A DNA stretch of 64,000 bases from Microvelia longipes (lineage: Eukaryota; Arthropoda; Insecta; Hemiptera; Veliidae): contig JACMZG010001914.1 in the NCBI GenBank assembly GCA_018340805.1, positions 20,082,657 through 20,146,656 of the forward strand, in the 5' to 3' direction. A program made the position numbers and the translations under genes. The notes beneath the pieces were generated by a model. The model was given only the letters and a program-made list of their open reading frames with translations. It made no database searches and was not told the DNA's origin. Shown here in pieces: positions 43,216 to 54,184 of this stretch (position 1 is the first letter of the stretch; each line of letters starts with the position of its first letter).

Positions 43216-44692
43216 TCCTGAATGAGTTGATACCTTGGTCGTGGTGACATCATTTATCATCAATAAATTTTGACGTATGAGAGGTATAGTTATTTCGCCT
43301 TGACATGGTATGAAGCCTTACAAGGCAAAGATACAGACATCCAAATTATTTTGCTTCATTACAACTCCCAGCAGGAAGCGTTGACTTATGTTTATAAATC
43401 AATTCTGTCAAACTAAAGCCCACATTTTGACTGCTTTCGTGAAGAAATATACATCGGCATGTATAGAAAAAAGTTTCGTGACTATGAGGCTGATACTAGG
43501 GAAGAAACCCTTCCAGGCACAGCTGGCCCAAGATTAAGAAATATAATACCCAGAAGCTGAAACAACGAAGATGTTGTTAGTTGGTAATCTAGGAACAATT
43601 ACCAACTGACAACATCTTACGTCACACTCCGAACGATGAGTTTGGCACTATAATCTATCATGACAAAGATGGTGTAACAAGTCGTAGGGGTCGAAAAAGG
43701 AATCATGAGTAATGACATCTAAGCGCGAGATGACCACTATACCGAGTGGGGTCAAGCAATTATATTTCTGCTTTAGTAACTGTCCTTTTCAGGACCACTA
43801 TAATCATGAAGTCTGTTGGATGTCAAATACAATATCACAAGACACTGTATATTACTGCAAAGGGGAGTCGAGTGTATTAAAATTATCCAATAGCTTTTTA
43901 ACATTTCTTTACTATTTCAATTAATAACAAGACTTAAAAATATTTTACAGTCGTATTGAAAAGTAAATGTCAATTAGCCAATTATATAACATACATAGCC
44001 ATACATATAACCATCATGTCAACGATAGTGTAACAATGCGTAGGGGTCGACAAAGGAATCATGAGTAATGAAACTAGGCACCAGAACTATACCTTGTAGG
44101 GTCATGCAATTAACCTCATAGAGGCGATTGGCGCAGGATTGTATTAAGTGAAATGGCTTATGAGTTTCACATTGGCTGCTTACCTACCTTCAAAAATAAA
44201 CGCGATATAGAGTATACACTGGTAGCAAAAACGTCAGGTTTACGACTACGGGTATTGCTGCAACGACTGTACAGTGAAAGCAATTAGGTTCGGATATTAT
44301 GTTCCTGATGGATTAATCAAGCCAATTAAAGTTTTAGTGAGTGCTTCAAGCGATCCAACATATACACACGAAAATGTCAACTCAAAACAAATGCAATTAC
44401 AGCAGAGATAAAAGTCTAATACAAGAGTCAAAAGCTGCTTCAGTTCGTTCTACTGCTGTATCTCGTGTTGACGAAGAATCAGTGAAGAAGGGTTAATTTT
44501 AAGGATATTAAAAGTCTGAGACTCTATTAGAAGAGTCGTTACTGATTTCAGCCGCGCTCTGTTGAATGATGTTTCAAAAGGCTGGTATGATACTTCCCTG
44601 AGGAAGTACGTATTTGAATGTCACATGCTCATTCAGAACCTAAATAGTAGAATCTGGCTGAATATGGTAAAAGAATACTCTACAATACACAT
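43216..44692 (+). other. degenerate sequence upstream of the transposon ORFs
   Basis: No clear gene. It includes a hairpin at 43569-43618 (AGATGTTGTTAGTTGGTAAT and its complement around a 9-base loop) and a direct repeat of about 95 bases at 43662-43765 and 44016-44112 (CGTAGGGGTCGA, GGAATCATGAGTAATGA). Protein-like scraps such as FREEIYIGMYRKKF near 43440 were not assigned. Confidence 0.45.
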
Positions 44693-45659
44693 ATGTGCCT
44701 CACATTTTCTCAAGTTTTTCCCATAATTTTTAAGTGTACCAACTCTTGGAGAAATAGAGGTGCAAAATATTTTTACTACTGTGCCATAACTTGTGTCATA
44801 GAAAGTAGGTCATTAAATGAGGCTCATAAACTGTTAGAGGCTATCTTCATTGGGAGTAGGTCTCAGTTTCTTAATAAGTCAGCGCGAAGCAAAATTAATT
44901 ATTTAACCGGCAATGTAAGTGATTTAAACATAGACGATATGGGAGAATTTTTGGAATCTAGGGCTCCAATTGCTGAAATTACAACCTTATAGAGTAGATG
45001 AAGTAGCAGAAATGATGGAGGATCTCGATTTCGTCAAAGCACACTGAACGATGTTATTAATCGCATAGATTTTGAAGATAAGGACATAACCAACGGTGTA
45101 TCGAATGAATTTTATTTTCACTCTAAGCCAGAAATAATTATTAAGAGGTACATTGGTTGCCTGTCACATTGGACGTGCATCATGTACAATTACTTCCAGT
45201 ACGAAGATGGGCATTCAACAAATTCTTATGTAGAAAACTGGAATGGTGCAGTAAAGAAGACTACACTAAAAGGTAAATCAGACTATCCAATTGGTTATTC
45301 CATTAGAGAAATAGAAGAGTTTGTAGACTCCAAAGCGAGGGAGATAAAGTTGAGAATCCCGCCAGGAAGTAGTAAGTATCCAAAGGAAGTCACAAAAAAG
45401 GATATTGTACAAAATTGCGGAGGAAGAGAGGAAGCTATTTCCAAATTCGGTACTTGATTAACAAAACAGCAAGAAATAGTCAAAACACTGCACACACACT
45501 GTGATTGGTTTGAAACCATTGAAAAATTTTGCATCCCTGACATTAGCTCAATTGAAGTTAGAGAAGGGTTCCCATGCCCCGAATATTATTATGATCCCAC
45601 TGACTTACAATTGTATTATTGGGGTTTACACAAATTACGCGTTGCATAAAATGTTTGGT
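44693..45659 (+). pseudogene. transposase-like remnant (possibly MULE/KDZ-type)
   Basis: The frame 44693-44992 has YYCAITCVIESRSLNEAHKL, and 45182-45457 has EDGHSTNSYVENWNGAVKK, a TNSxVExWNxxxK phrase like the C-terminal catalytic end of MULE-like transposases. FPCPEYYYDPTDLQLYYWG follows in another frame near 45572-45630. The DDE residues upstream are not recognisable. Ulp1 protease and PHD segments follow in the same orientation, a combination seen in some eukaryotic DNA transposons. Confidence 0.5.
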
Positions 45660-45861
45660 TCTTTACAGTCCTTGGGTGTAATAGAATTCGTGTGCGACGA
45701 TTTTAGATTTGAATAGCCAGTATGATTTAAAGAAAAGTTTTTATACCTTCATAAAAATACCTTATACCTTATACCTTCAGGGTTGTATTGCACCCCTGAT
45801 GAGTTGAACCACAATAAAATAATTTAAGGCCTCCAATTAAGTAGAAAATTTAAACGTACCG

Positions 45862-46303
45862 AGGGATGACCTACAGTTTAAGTACCAAGCTATAATAATT
45901 CCAATGCATGCGAACAACAACCATTGGGTGGTTGTTATTGTTGGTGTCCAACAATAACAATCGTGTAACATAACATAACATAACAATCGTGTCATACGAT
46001 TCAGGCAGCGTACCCGTGTCCGACGCTGTTCATCAACATAGGAGTAATTGGTTTGTTGCATTTGTAAGGAGGAAAGCAGATATTGACAAAGTTCTCGATG
46101 TTCCAAATCCTACTTGGCACACAAGAGTTGTGAATGAACCACAGCAACCTGATGGCGACAGTTGTGGTTTATACGAACTTAATTTCATTGAGCAGCTTAT
46201 TAGCATCTGTGAAAGCTCGCATTTAAAAGTGAATGATTTAGACAACGTACTTGTCTACCGAGAAAAAATAAGATTTAACTTTTCCACTTCTCTGGCGATA
46301 TGA
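45862..46303 (+). pseudogene. Ulp1/SENP-type cysteine protease domain
   Basis: ANNNHWVVVIVGV gives the catalytic His at codon 45922-45924. YDSGSV gives the Asp near 45993, and EPQQPDGDSCGLYE gives the Gln and the nucleophile Cys at about 46130-46170, in the frame 45989-46303. This His-Asp-Gln-Cys order is that of C48 (Ulp1) proteases, which remove SUMO-like modifiers and often accompany transposases. An indel near 45960 separates the His from the remainder. Confidence 0.75.
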
Positions 46304-46470
46304 AAGAAAGCTGTCTTCAGTGTACCGAGAGTACACAAGGCGCGATGGTAATGTGTGATTTCTGTCGCAGATGGGTCCATAGAAGTCATAGGCTCAGTAA
46401 AGTTCCACAAAGAAGAGTTAAGCAAACACACTACGGTTTTACGCAAAAGGTTCAATTATGCCAAAGGTAG
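46300..46470 (+). pseudogene. PHD-type zinc finger segment
   Basis: Starting at ATG 46300 the frame reads CLQCTES, then GAMVMCDFCRRWVHRSHR, the CxxC ... CxxC-xxWxH core of a PHD finger. It overlaps the end of the protease frame by four bases, in a different frame. The expected final Cys pair is degenerate (LCQR). It was probably the C-terminus of the same transposon protein. Confidence 0.6.
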
Positions 46471-46651
46471 TTAGTAAATACAGGTAGAGTTCAAAAAGAA
46501 AATTTAAGTATTTAGGTCATCATGTCAAAACATTCAGATTATTTTTTTTAAAAATTAAGGTGTAGAGATCATTCTTTTTTTTGGCTTGACTCAAAGAATG
46601 AGCACATTAAATTTGTTTATTAGGGACACTTTTAAGTAGGATTTTTGTATA

Positions 46652-47096
46652 AGGCGCGATCGAATATCTAGAACGTTGGATCACCAACAAACTTTTTTTT
46701 ATAATTTTTTTTCAAAATTTTCAGTAATTAGCCGGATTTGTGATAAATGAAGCCTATCTCCGTAATCTGCGCGCTCTTTTGGTTAATCTCAAAGAGTATT
46801 TACATTTACTCAACGATTTATTTTTAATCTAACTTGGTACATACATAACTACTGTTAGACGTCAATATTTTGTGTTTGTTAACATTGACGTCTAACAGTA
46901 GTTATGTATGTACCAAGTTAGATTAAAAATAAATCGTTGAGTGAATGTAAATACTCATTGAGATTAACCAAAAGAGCGCGCAGATTACGGAAATAGGCTT
47001 CATTTATCACAAATCCGGTAATTACTGAAAATTTTGAAAAAAAAATTATAAAAAAGTTTGTTGGTGATCCAACGTTCTAGATATTCGATCGCGCCT
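46652..47096. mobile_element. palindromic MITE with TA duplication
   Basis: The left arm (46652-46866) is almost perfectly complementary to the right arm (46884-47096), with a 17-base loop at 46867-46883. The ends are AGGCGCGATCGAATATCTAG and its complement. TA flanks both ends, as for mariner/Tc1-type MITEs. It has no coding capacity. Only a few mismatches or indels separate the arms. Confidence 0.92.
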
Positions 47097-47099
47097 TAT

Positions 47100-48674
47100 T
47101 TAATGTTAGTTACATAGTAAGATATATACTTAATGTTAGTAACGTTGGGTAAATTAATAAATGTATATATTAATTAAATGTAGTTATTTTAGAAACGTAG
47201 TTGTTATTATATTGTTTGTAATATGTTATATACACACACATAATATTTTGTGAAAATGTTTTCATATCACGTGTATGTTTTTAATATTACTTGTAGGTAC
47301 ACATAAAAATTGTATGAGAGTGAGTATATTATGGCTTGTATATTTAGTATGGTTTGTAGTTATATCATTAGTAGCTATAGTATTAGTACTTCAGTATTGT
47401 GTGTTTTTAAAATTTAAATTAGAATTATTTATTTAAATTTATAAACAATACACGAAACTTACAGATGATTACAACTACAAACACAACTAAACAACAAAAA
47501 CTTACACACAAACATTGTAAATTTAAATTTTTCATGTTTAATTTTTGTTCTTTAATTTTTAAGTTGATTTAATATTGTGAATGTATTTGGTTTTTGGAAA
47601 TATATATGTGGTGCACTTTGTGAACATGTACGTGTATATTTTGTGTAATGCTTTTTTACATCAACAACTATATAGTGCATAAACTGTGTTCTGTGTCATT
47701 TTTGTATATATTCGACATAAATCTGTATATAGTTTTTTTACTATAAATTTAATATGTTAATACCAACGGTTCTCTTCAGAACCACCAAATGCAAGAGAAG
47801 TCTGCCTTTTGGAATACAAAAAAAATGTAATGTTTTGTGTTTATTGACGCTACTATACGTGGCAGTATGACAATTATGGACGTATAAAGGATTGTAAGAA
47901 AGCATCAAAGCGACTATATGGACTATGAGCATGTACTGGTCTTGAAAACAACCGTTTGACAAGTAACCATTTCGTACGAGGAAACTTACCGAGGTACCCA
48001 ATACCCTTTTATGCCGATTTTGATTTTCATATAATTTATTGAATTGTGCTTCACATCTGTAACTTTGAGAAATGTTTTTAACGATTTCGTGTCTACTAAT
48101 AGACAAGAAACTTTTTGTTTTTAATCTCTTTTAAATTTCTTTTTATAATTAATATTAAATCTCTTTTATGTCATGTCTTCATGCTTTGTGTGGATGTAAC
48201 ATTGATCCACCTTTACCACTGGGTATATGTGTGGATCAAAGTAACATCCACCTTTACCACTGGGTATATGATCTCTGGATATACCATGTAGCATCGCTAG
48301 ATGAAGTCAGACAACTCAATACTTTTCACAAAACGCTATACTTTACGCTTACAAACGCGTATAAACCTACAGTCCGAGAAAAACTACTACAAAAACAAAG
48401 TGGGTGATTTCGCGAAGGATTATCTGTTGCGTATAAAGTAGGAGAACATTTCTAGTGAGTTGTTTGCGGAAGAGAATATTCTTACTAACTCGAAGAAGAA
48501 GAAGAAGGTGGCTGAGAAAGAAACATACCAACTGTCAGAAGCTGTTCAAGACGGGAGGAGCTGCTTTTGACACACGTCTTATAGAGTAGTCTCTGCCTGC
48601 TACCTGCGTGAAGACACTTGGTGCAAGTGACCAGCGATATTTACGTGTATAGCTACTTTGACCATTTGACTACT
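47100..48674. other. no firm gene
   Basis: 47100-47740 is AT-rich. The minus-strand frame 47741-48106 contains YVHNCHTATYSS and HFFCIPKGR, which faintly recall a THAP zinc finger, but key Cys positions are missing. At 48193-48266 a segment with ACCTTTACCACTGGGTATAT occurs twice, 45 bases apart. Nothing else is recognised. Confidence 0.35.
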
Positions 48675-48795
48675 TCGGACTTCAACCATTTCCCAAGTAT
48701 TGGACAGTTTTAACAAACGCTGGCCAGAATGGAATTGTGATACAAGAATCAGAACTGTTTACATCTAACTAAAAGAAGCACAAGCAGTTCAAATG
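48675..48795 (+). repeat. interspersed repeat, left part
   Basis: Matches 40255-40380 (CCAAGTATTGGACAGTTTTA onwards) and is cut by the LINE at 48795. Confidence 0.7.
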
Positions 48796-50324
48796 ACTGG
48801 TGAAGTGCCACAAGACTTAAAATTTAGTTATGTAGTACCTATTGCCAAAGTTAAAGGTTCAAATAAACCTGAGGAGTTTCGGATAATAAATTTACTGCCC
48901 GCTGTTGACAGAATTCTAGAAACGTGGGTTGCTGATCAACTATGGAAATATCTGGAGAAAAATAACATCCTGTATCAGTTCCAGTCGGGTTTCAGGACAG
49001 GTCATTCAACTGAGTCTGCAATACAAGTAGTTTTAAGTAGTTGGTATGAAGCTATAGGCAATAAGGTAATTATTTTGTGTTTATTTATAGATTTTAAGTG
49101 TGCCTTTGAGACTGATTGTAGAGGGTTACTCCTCAGTAAGTTGTGGGAGTATGGTATAAGAGGTGTAGTTTATAAATGGTTTGAGAGTTACCTGAGTGAT
49201 AGATACCAAAGTGTTTTTGTTAATAATGAAATATCAAGTGCAATTAAGTGTGATATAAGGGTACCCCAAGGAAGTGTGTTTTACTCCTGATAAACGATAT
49301 GTTTAGATGTATAACTCGACCTAATGTTCAACTTAGGCTGTTTGTTGATGATGCTCTTGTTTATATTTGTGGCTGTGACTCTGTTATTCTAATTAATATG
49401 CTTAACGAGATTTCAATTAATTTATATGTATGGTTATGTGTTAATAGACTTAAGCTTAATGTTAAAAAGACAAAATGGATGTGTATTGGTAGTAAATATT
49501 TTTGTGATAGAGCTGTAAATAGTAATTATATTGTTAAATGAAACTGTGATGTTATAGATAGAGTCGATGAGTATAAGTACCTGGGAGTAGTAATAGAAAA
49601 GTATTTAAGTTTTTCTAGTCATATTAATCATACTTGTAGGAAGATAGGCGCTAGGTTAGGTTTAATGCGCAGATGCTCTAGTTATTTAAGTGTTAAAACC
49701 AAAGAGTTAATTTATAATTGTAATGTCAGTCCTTATTTGTAATGTAATGTAGTTCCATTATGTTTAGTATTAATAGTTATTATTTTAATCGTCTTTAAGT
49801 TCTGTTTAAGTTCTGCAAAATAAATGTATGAGAGTTATATTGTGTTGTCCAGCTAGAACTAGCACCTCAAGTATGCTCAAAGAGCTCCATTAGTTAAACG
49901 TACGTTACTTGATTAAGTATTACTCTATGATTTTTATTTTTAAACTAGTCAATAAGATGTTACCAAGTTACTTTAAAAACAAGATAGTTACCAAGAACCT
50001 AAGAAACCCTTATAATATTAGGTCATCCAAAGAAATAGATGTTCCTAGGATAAATAGTTCAGCCAGAAAGAATACTGCATTTTATAGATGGAATAAAAGA
50101 ATTTAATAAATTAGATAAATTAATAAAAGATGTCAAAGTAAAAAAAACAATTTAAGAATTTATTATTTGAACACCTATACTTAGAAATGTTAAAAGCCTA
50201 TTAGTGTTAATTTATTTTTTTTAAAATAAAATCCTTTTTTAGTGTTTTATAAATGTAAAAATTGATTTTTTGTATTTTTTAGGTATTTTTGTAAGTAGCT
50301 TTACTAAATAAATAAACATTTCAT
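48796..50324 (+). mobile_element. 5'-truncated LINE
   Basis: The RT starts in 48793-49290 with FSYVVPIAKVKGSNKPEEFR, QFQSGFRTGHSTESAIQ and LFIDFKCAFE. Then comes LRLFVDDALVY at about 49329-49360, with the catalytic xVDD box one frame over, then CVNRLKLNVKKTKWMCIGS, and YKYLGVVIE with HTCRKIGARLGLMRR near 49575-49680. The element ends in an A-rich (AAATAAATAAAC) tail at about 50320. It splits an interspersed repeat. The flanks share a short TTCAA(A)TG, consistent with a small target duplication. Two or three indels make it dead. Confidence 0.85.
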
Positions 50325-50600
50325 TTCAATGGTGTTAAAAAACTATGGATTACCACAAAATACAATTTCTTTCATCTAACCTTGAAGATAGTTCTAATGT
50401 ATTTAATTCTTAGGGAGACCCAGTGAACAAATGCAATTTAAGGGAGAGCTTAGGAACTTCTACTTAAAGATACAGAAAATAAAGAGAACTTCGCTGTCAG
50501 GAAACTGCTGGCCAAAAGAACACATCAGTGTCCTTACAGATTTAAGGATCAGAGAACCTAAAAAGGGTCCTCACTCAACAGCAGCGTAGGATCTATACTG
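50325..50600 (+). repeat. interspersed repeat, right part
   Basis: Continues the repeat from 48795 and matches 40378-40690 (AAAAAACTATGGATTACCAC, GCTGGCCAAAAGAACACA). Confidence 0.7.
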
Positions 50601-53083
50601 AGATCAGTCATCAATCAGAGTATAAGACTAAGGGGATAAAAATAAAGAAAGAAAACTGAAAAACATTGCCATAAGGAGAGACTATATTTAAAGACCATTA
50701 TTTTGAGAAAAAGTCTATCAGCATCATATATTTAGTATAGAATAAGAGACCTCCGGACTGCTTGCTTGCGGACTGCCCAGCTTGCTTGCAAACTTTTGCC
50801 TGGGTAGAGTTATAAAGGTACATTAAGTATATTAAATATGCTTGCATACAAAAATATTTGGTCCTGAAAAAAATTATCTTTATTCAGTATTCCCACTATG
50901 TAGGTGGTATCACCTATGTAAGAGGCAAAGAGCTTTCAGGATACAGGTGTGATTTTGTAAGAATGGATACTTTACGACTGGACAAACGAAAATGCCCCAA
51001 GATTGACATACATTGGAAAATTGTACAGCGCAATTGTACTTACATGTACTATGGCCTCTTCAACAATGTCAACTCTATTATTCAATGTATTTGCAGCAGT
51101 TATTGTGACATGAGTGTAAGGCTATTTAAAAGTATGATTTAACTCTAAGAATAAGCTAGAAAATAAATTCTTATTTTCTAGAGGAAGAGAAAATAAATTT
51201 CTTTTTGCTTAGGGCACCAAAAAAAAGTAAACCTACATATAAAATGGGTCCATGGGTCAGTAGAGTTTGGTATCGCCTGTCTTAATAACATTAAGTCGCG
51301 GGGCCTCCTGTAAGAGTCGTATACAATCTCTTCACTTAAAAATAAGGCCCTGCGTTTAATCATAGTTAGTCTTTCTTAAAATCATCAAGTTACGGGCTCC
51401 TTGTTTGAGCTTTATAGAATCTCTTTACGCTTCTGTATTTTTGCTAAAAGTTGAAAATTTGAACAAAAGCCAACCTATAGGTATAAATGTGCCAGCCAGG
51501 AAATATGTTTTTATGTTACTAACCCACAATAATGACTCAGCAAAAATGTCAAAAACCATAAAAATGTAGTCATCAATTTGATGTTAGGAATGCATGAAGC
51601 CAGTATAAGACTAACATATGTGCTAAGTTACATCTCATCAGCATTAATTTAATGCAGATTCCATTAATTTTTATCGAATGACTTAAGTAAGTTGTTTTAA
51701 AAATTCAGAAAACAATTTAATTGAGTTGAAATTCTGTACAAGTGTATACGTTTGAGTAATAAACAAGTACACTAAGTTTTGTTTGAATAAGATAAGTATA
51801 TTTACCATTTTTGTTGTATGATAAAAGTTAAGACGCATTGAACGTGGTCTGTGTCTGGATAGCGATCGCTGGGAATAAAATGAATGTAGTTATTATCTAA
51901 GGACAAGGGAAGCCAGTCTGAAGACAAGTTGCAGTATAAGTTTGGTAATTTTTATATTCTGAGGACGAGCAAAGCAAGTTCAAAGTAAGGAGGATGAACA
52001 CAGCCAATCTGATGTGATGAGGAAAAGTTTTTCAGGTACCTCGTACCCGATATTTGGGTTTATTTATCATGTTGTCCCTTTCAACATAATTTATAATTGT
52101 TGTCCAGTTCAAGTAATAATGACTTTCTTAACCCGTAAGTTATTTTTTATCTGGCACTCTTCCAGATTAGGTGTCCCCTTAGGAGTCATCTAAACTGGCT
52201 TTAGTGATTTTGAAACTAAAACATTTAGAACAGAAGATGGAATTTACGACATGGATGCATTTTTTAAGCTTAAAATTTAATTATTAAACAGATTTGACGA
52301 TACTGGTATTTTATTGTAATTTGTAGTTACAAAAATATTTTTTTTTAAATGATCCAGAAATATTCAGAGGCCGTTACTGAAACTTCCAACATGTGACAGT
52401 TTCTTATACCTGGGATGCCAAGATAATTAAGCTGATTGCTTCACACTTAGATAATGGATTATACAAGTAAACTTATGAGGTATGCTCTCATGCACAGGAC
52501 ACGTGGAGCTTAGCACTGCAATTAAATTGATGAAGGTTCAATTTTGCAGTATTGTGGATGGGGAAGATAAAAATATAAAATTGTATCATACTTTTGTAGT
52601 ATGGTATGCAGGTTGTAAATGAACATTGGTACGAACGAGATCCTTACCTTTTTTATCAAGGTTTAAGTAATGAAGGCACAGTGTAAATAATTCTACAGAA
52701 AAATACGACACACACACTCAAATAAATGTAGTAATTTAATTGCTCCCATTACAGACACCTCAAGTTACCCAGGGATCGCTATAATTTTCATTGAAAATCG
52801 TTAAAATAGTCAATATTTCTAAAAAATTGGAAACATTAGTTAAATTTGAAAACAGTTAATTACTTGGCTGTCATGTCAAGTTTTGACATTACACTCCAGT
52901 TAAACCTAACTTTCGAGAGAGTGGGCAATAGATATACTTTGTTAAGATGCGGGGTTCAAACCCCAATTCAACCTTCTGAGGGGTTTAACCCCCCCCCCCC
53001 CCCTCCAGTTGTTGTGTGAACAGGATTGAACACCGAGTTCCACTATGAAACTCATTCTTCACTGTGAAAAATACTGTGTGAAT
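50601..53083. other. no gene recognised
   Basis: The frame 50858-51142 (94 codons, CDFVRMDTLRLDKRKCPKID) has a Cys-containing, protein-like composition but no family I know. A palindrome TAGAAAATAAATTCTTATTT with its complement sits at 51156-51182. A run of 18 C is at 52990-53003 and nearby. The rest is AT-rich. Confidence 0.4.
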
Positions 53084-54184
53084 TAAAGTGATGTAGAAAT
53101 TCATACAGTAGGGGGGGGCGCGGGACACAGTGGTCTAACTCCCCCGTAATAAGCTGCTTTAGATGGACCTGCCCAGAGTTCACCCTTTCTCCACTAGTGG
53201 CGGGTCAGTTCACCTTGTTCCCTATATATAAAATAATTATTTCTTCAATTCTAAGGTTAAAATTATTTAAAAGGGTCTTTAACAATGCTAAAAAGTGTAT
53301 TAATTATTTTAAAGGTATAATTTTCATAAAATGTTATAAAAATATAAACGCTGTGTTAATTTTAAGTAGACCTGATATCGTGATAACCATGATTTGTTGA
53401 CAAATATCAAAAATGTTTGTAAACAAACATCAAACCGGGAAATTATAATTTAATTTACGTCTTCGTTGTCTCATTATAAACACACCTTTCGTAACACACG
53501 TTATCCTATTTTCTAAAAAAATTATCTTATAAGATACTAAAAAAGAAAAAAAGTCAATTAATAAGATAAAAATTGTCTTGTTTACATTTTTTATTAACAT
53601 AAATAGAAGTATCGATTTAAACTGATAGTGATAAGAGAACAAGGTGAAAACTAGCGCTTGGTGCGGTAGTTGATGCAACTACAGTGTATCGTCAAGTATA
53701 AAAATCCCCAAGGTCATATGCATTTTGGGGATCGACCAATCAGAGAAGCCGCTGCCAACCCCTCTCTTGAAAGAGAAAAAAAAAATCCCTACTCCCATAA
53801 CCACTGTAGGGAAATAACCTCCTTCCCGGCATTCGTTCACTTCGTTTGTGGTTCTTCTTGTGTTTATTATTTCCCTTCACAATTCATTTTTTTCCACATT
53901 TGCATAATTCCTAAATAATAAAACTACACCAAAGAATTGTAGAAACATCGCCAAGAAAACACGGGTAACATAACCTGATTTGTTTACAAAGTTTTTTCCC
54001 CGCTGCCTTTTTGTAGGGATTTTTTTTTTTAGAATCGGTGGTGCCTAAACTGAGCTGTCAATATTTTTAAGGTCGTCGATACACTGTAATCTCAGTTTTT
54101 TTCGGAGTCACCTAAAACCAGGGAGTTAGACCACTGTGTCCCCCCGCCCCGACCCCAACTGTATGAATTTCTACATCACTTTAG
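53084..54184. mobile_element. inverted-repeat element with nested MITE
   Basis: 53084-53143 (TAAAGTGATGTAGAAATTCA onwards) is complementary to 54121-54184, with a G-run length difference. Inside, 53680-53691 (TACAGTGTATCG) is complementary to 54077-54088, which may mark a second, inner element. No transposase is present. The target duplication is not clear. Confidence 0.6.

Noticed and set aside
47741..48106. THAP-domain protein on the minus strand
   Set aside because: Only a loose CHTATYSS ... FFCIPKGR resemblance. The metal-binding Cys pattern is incomplete.
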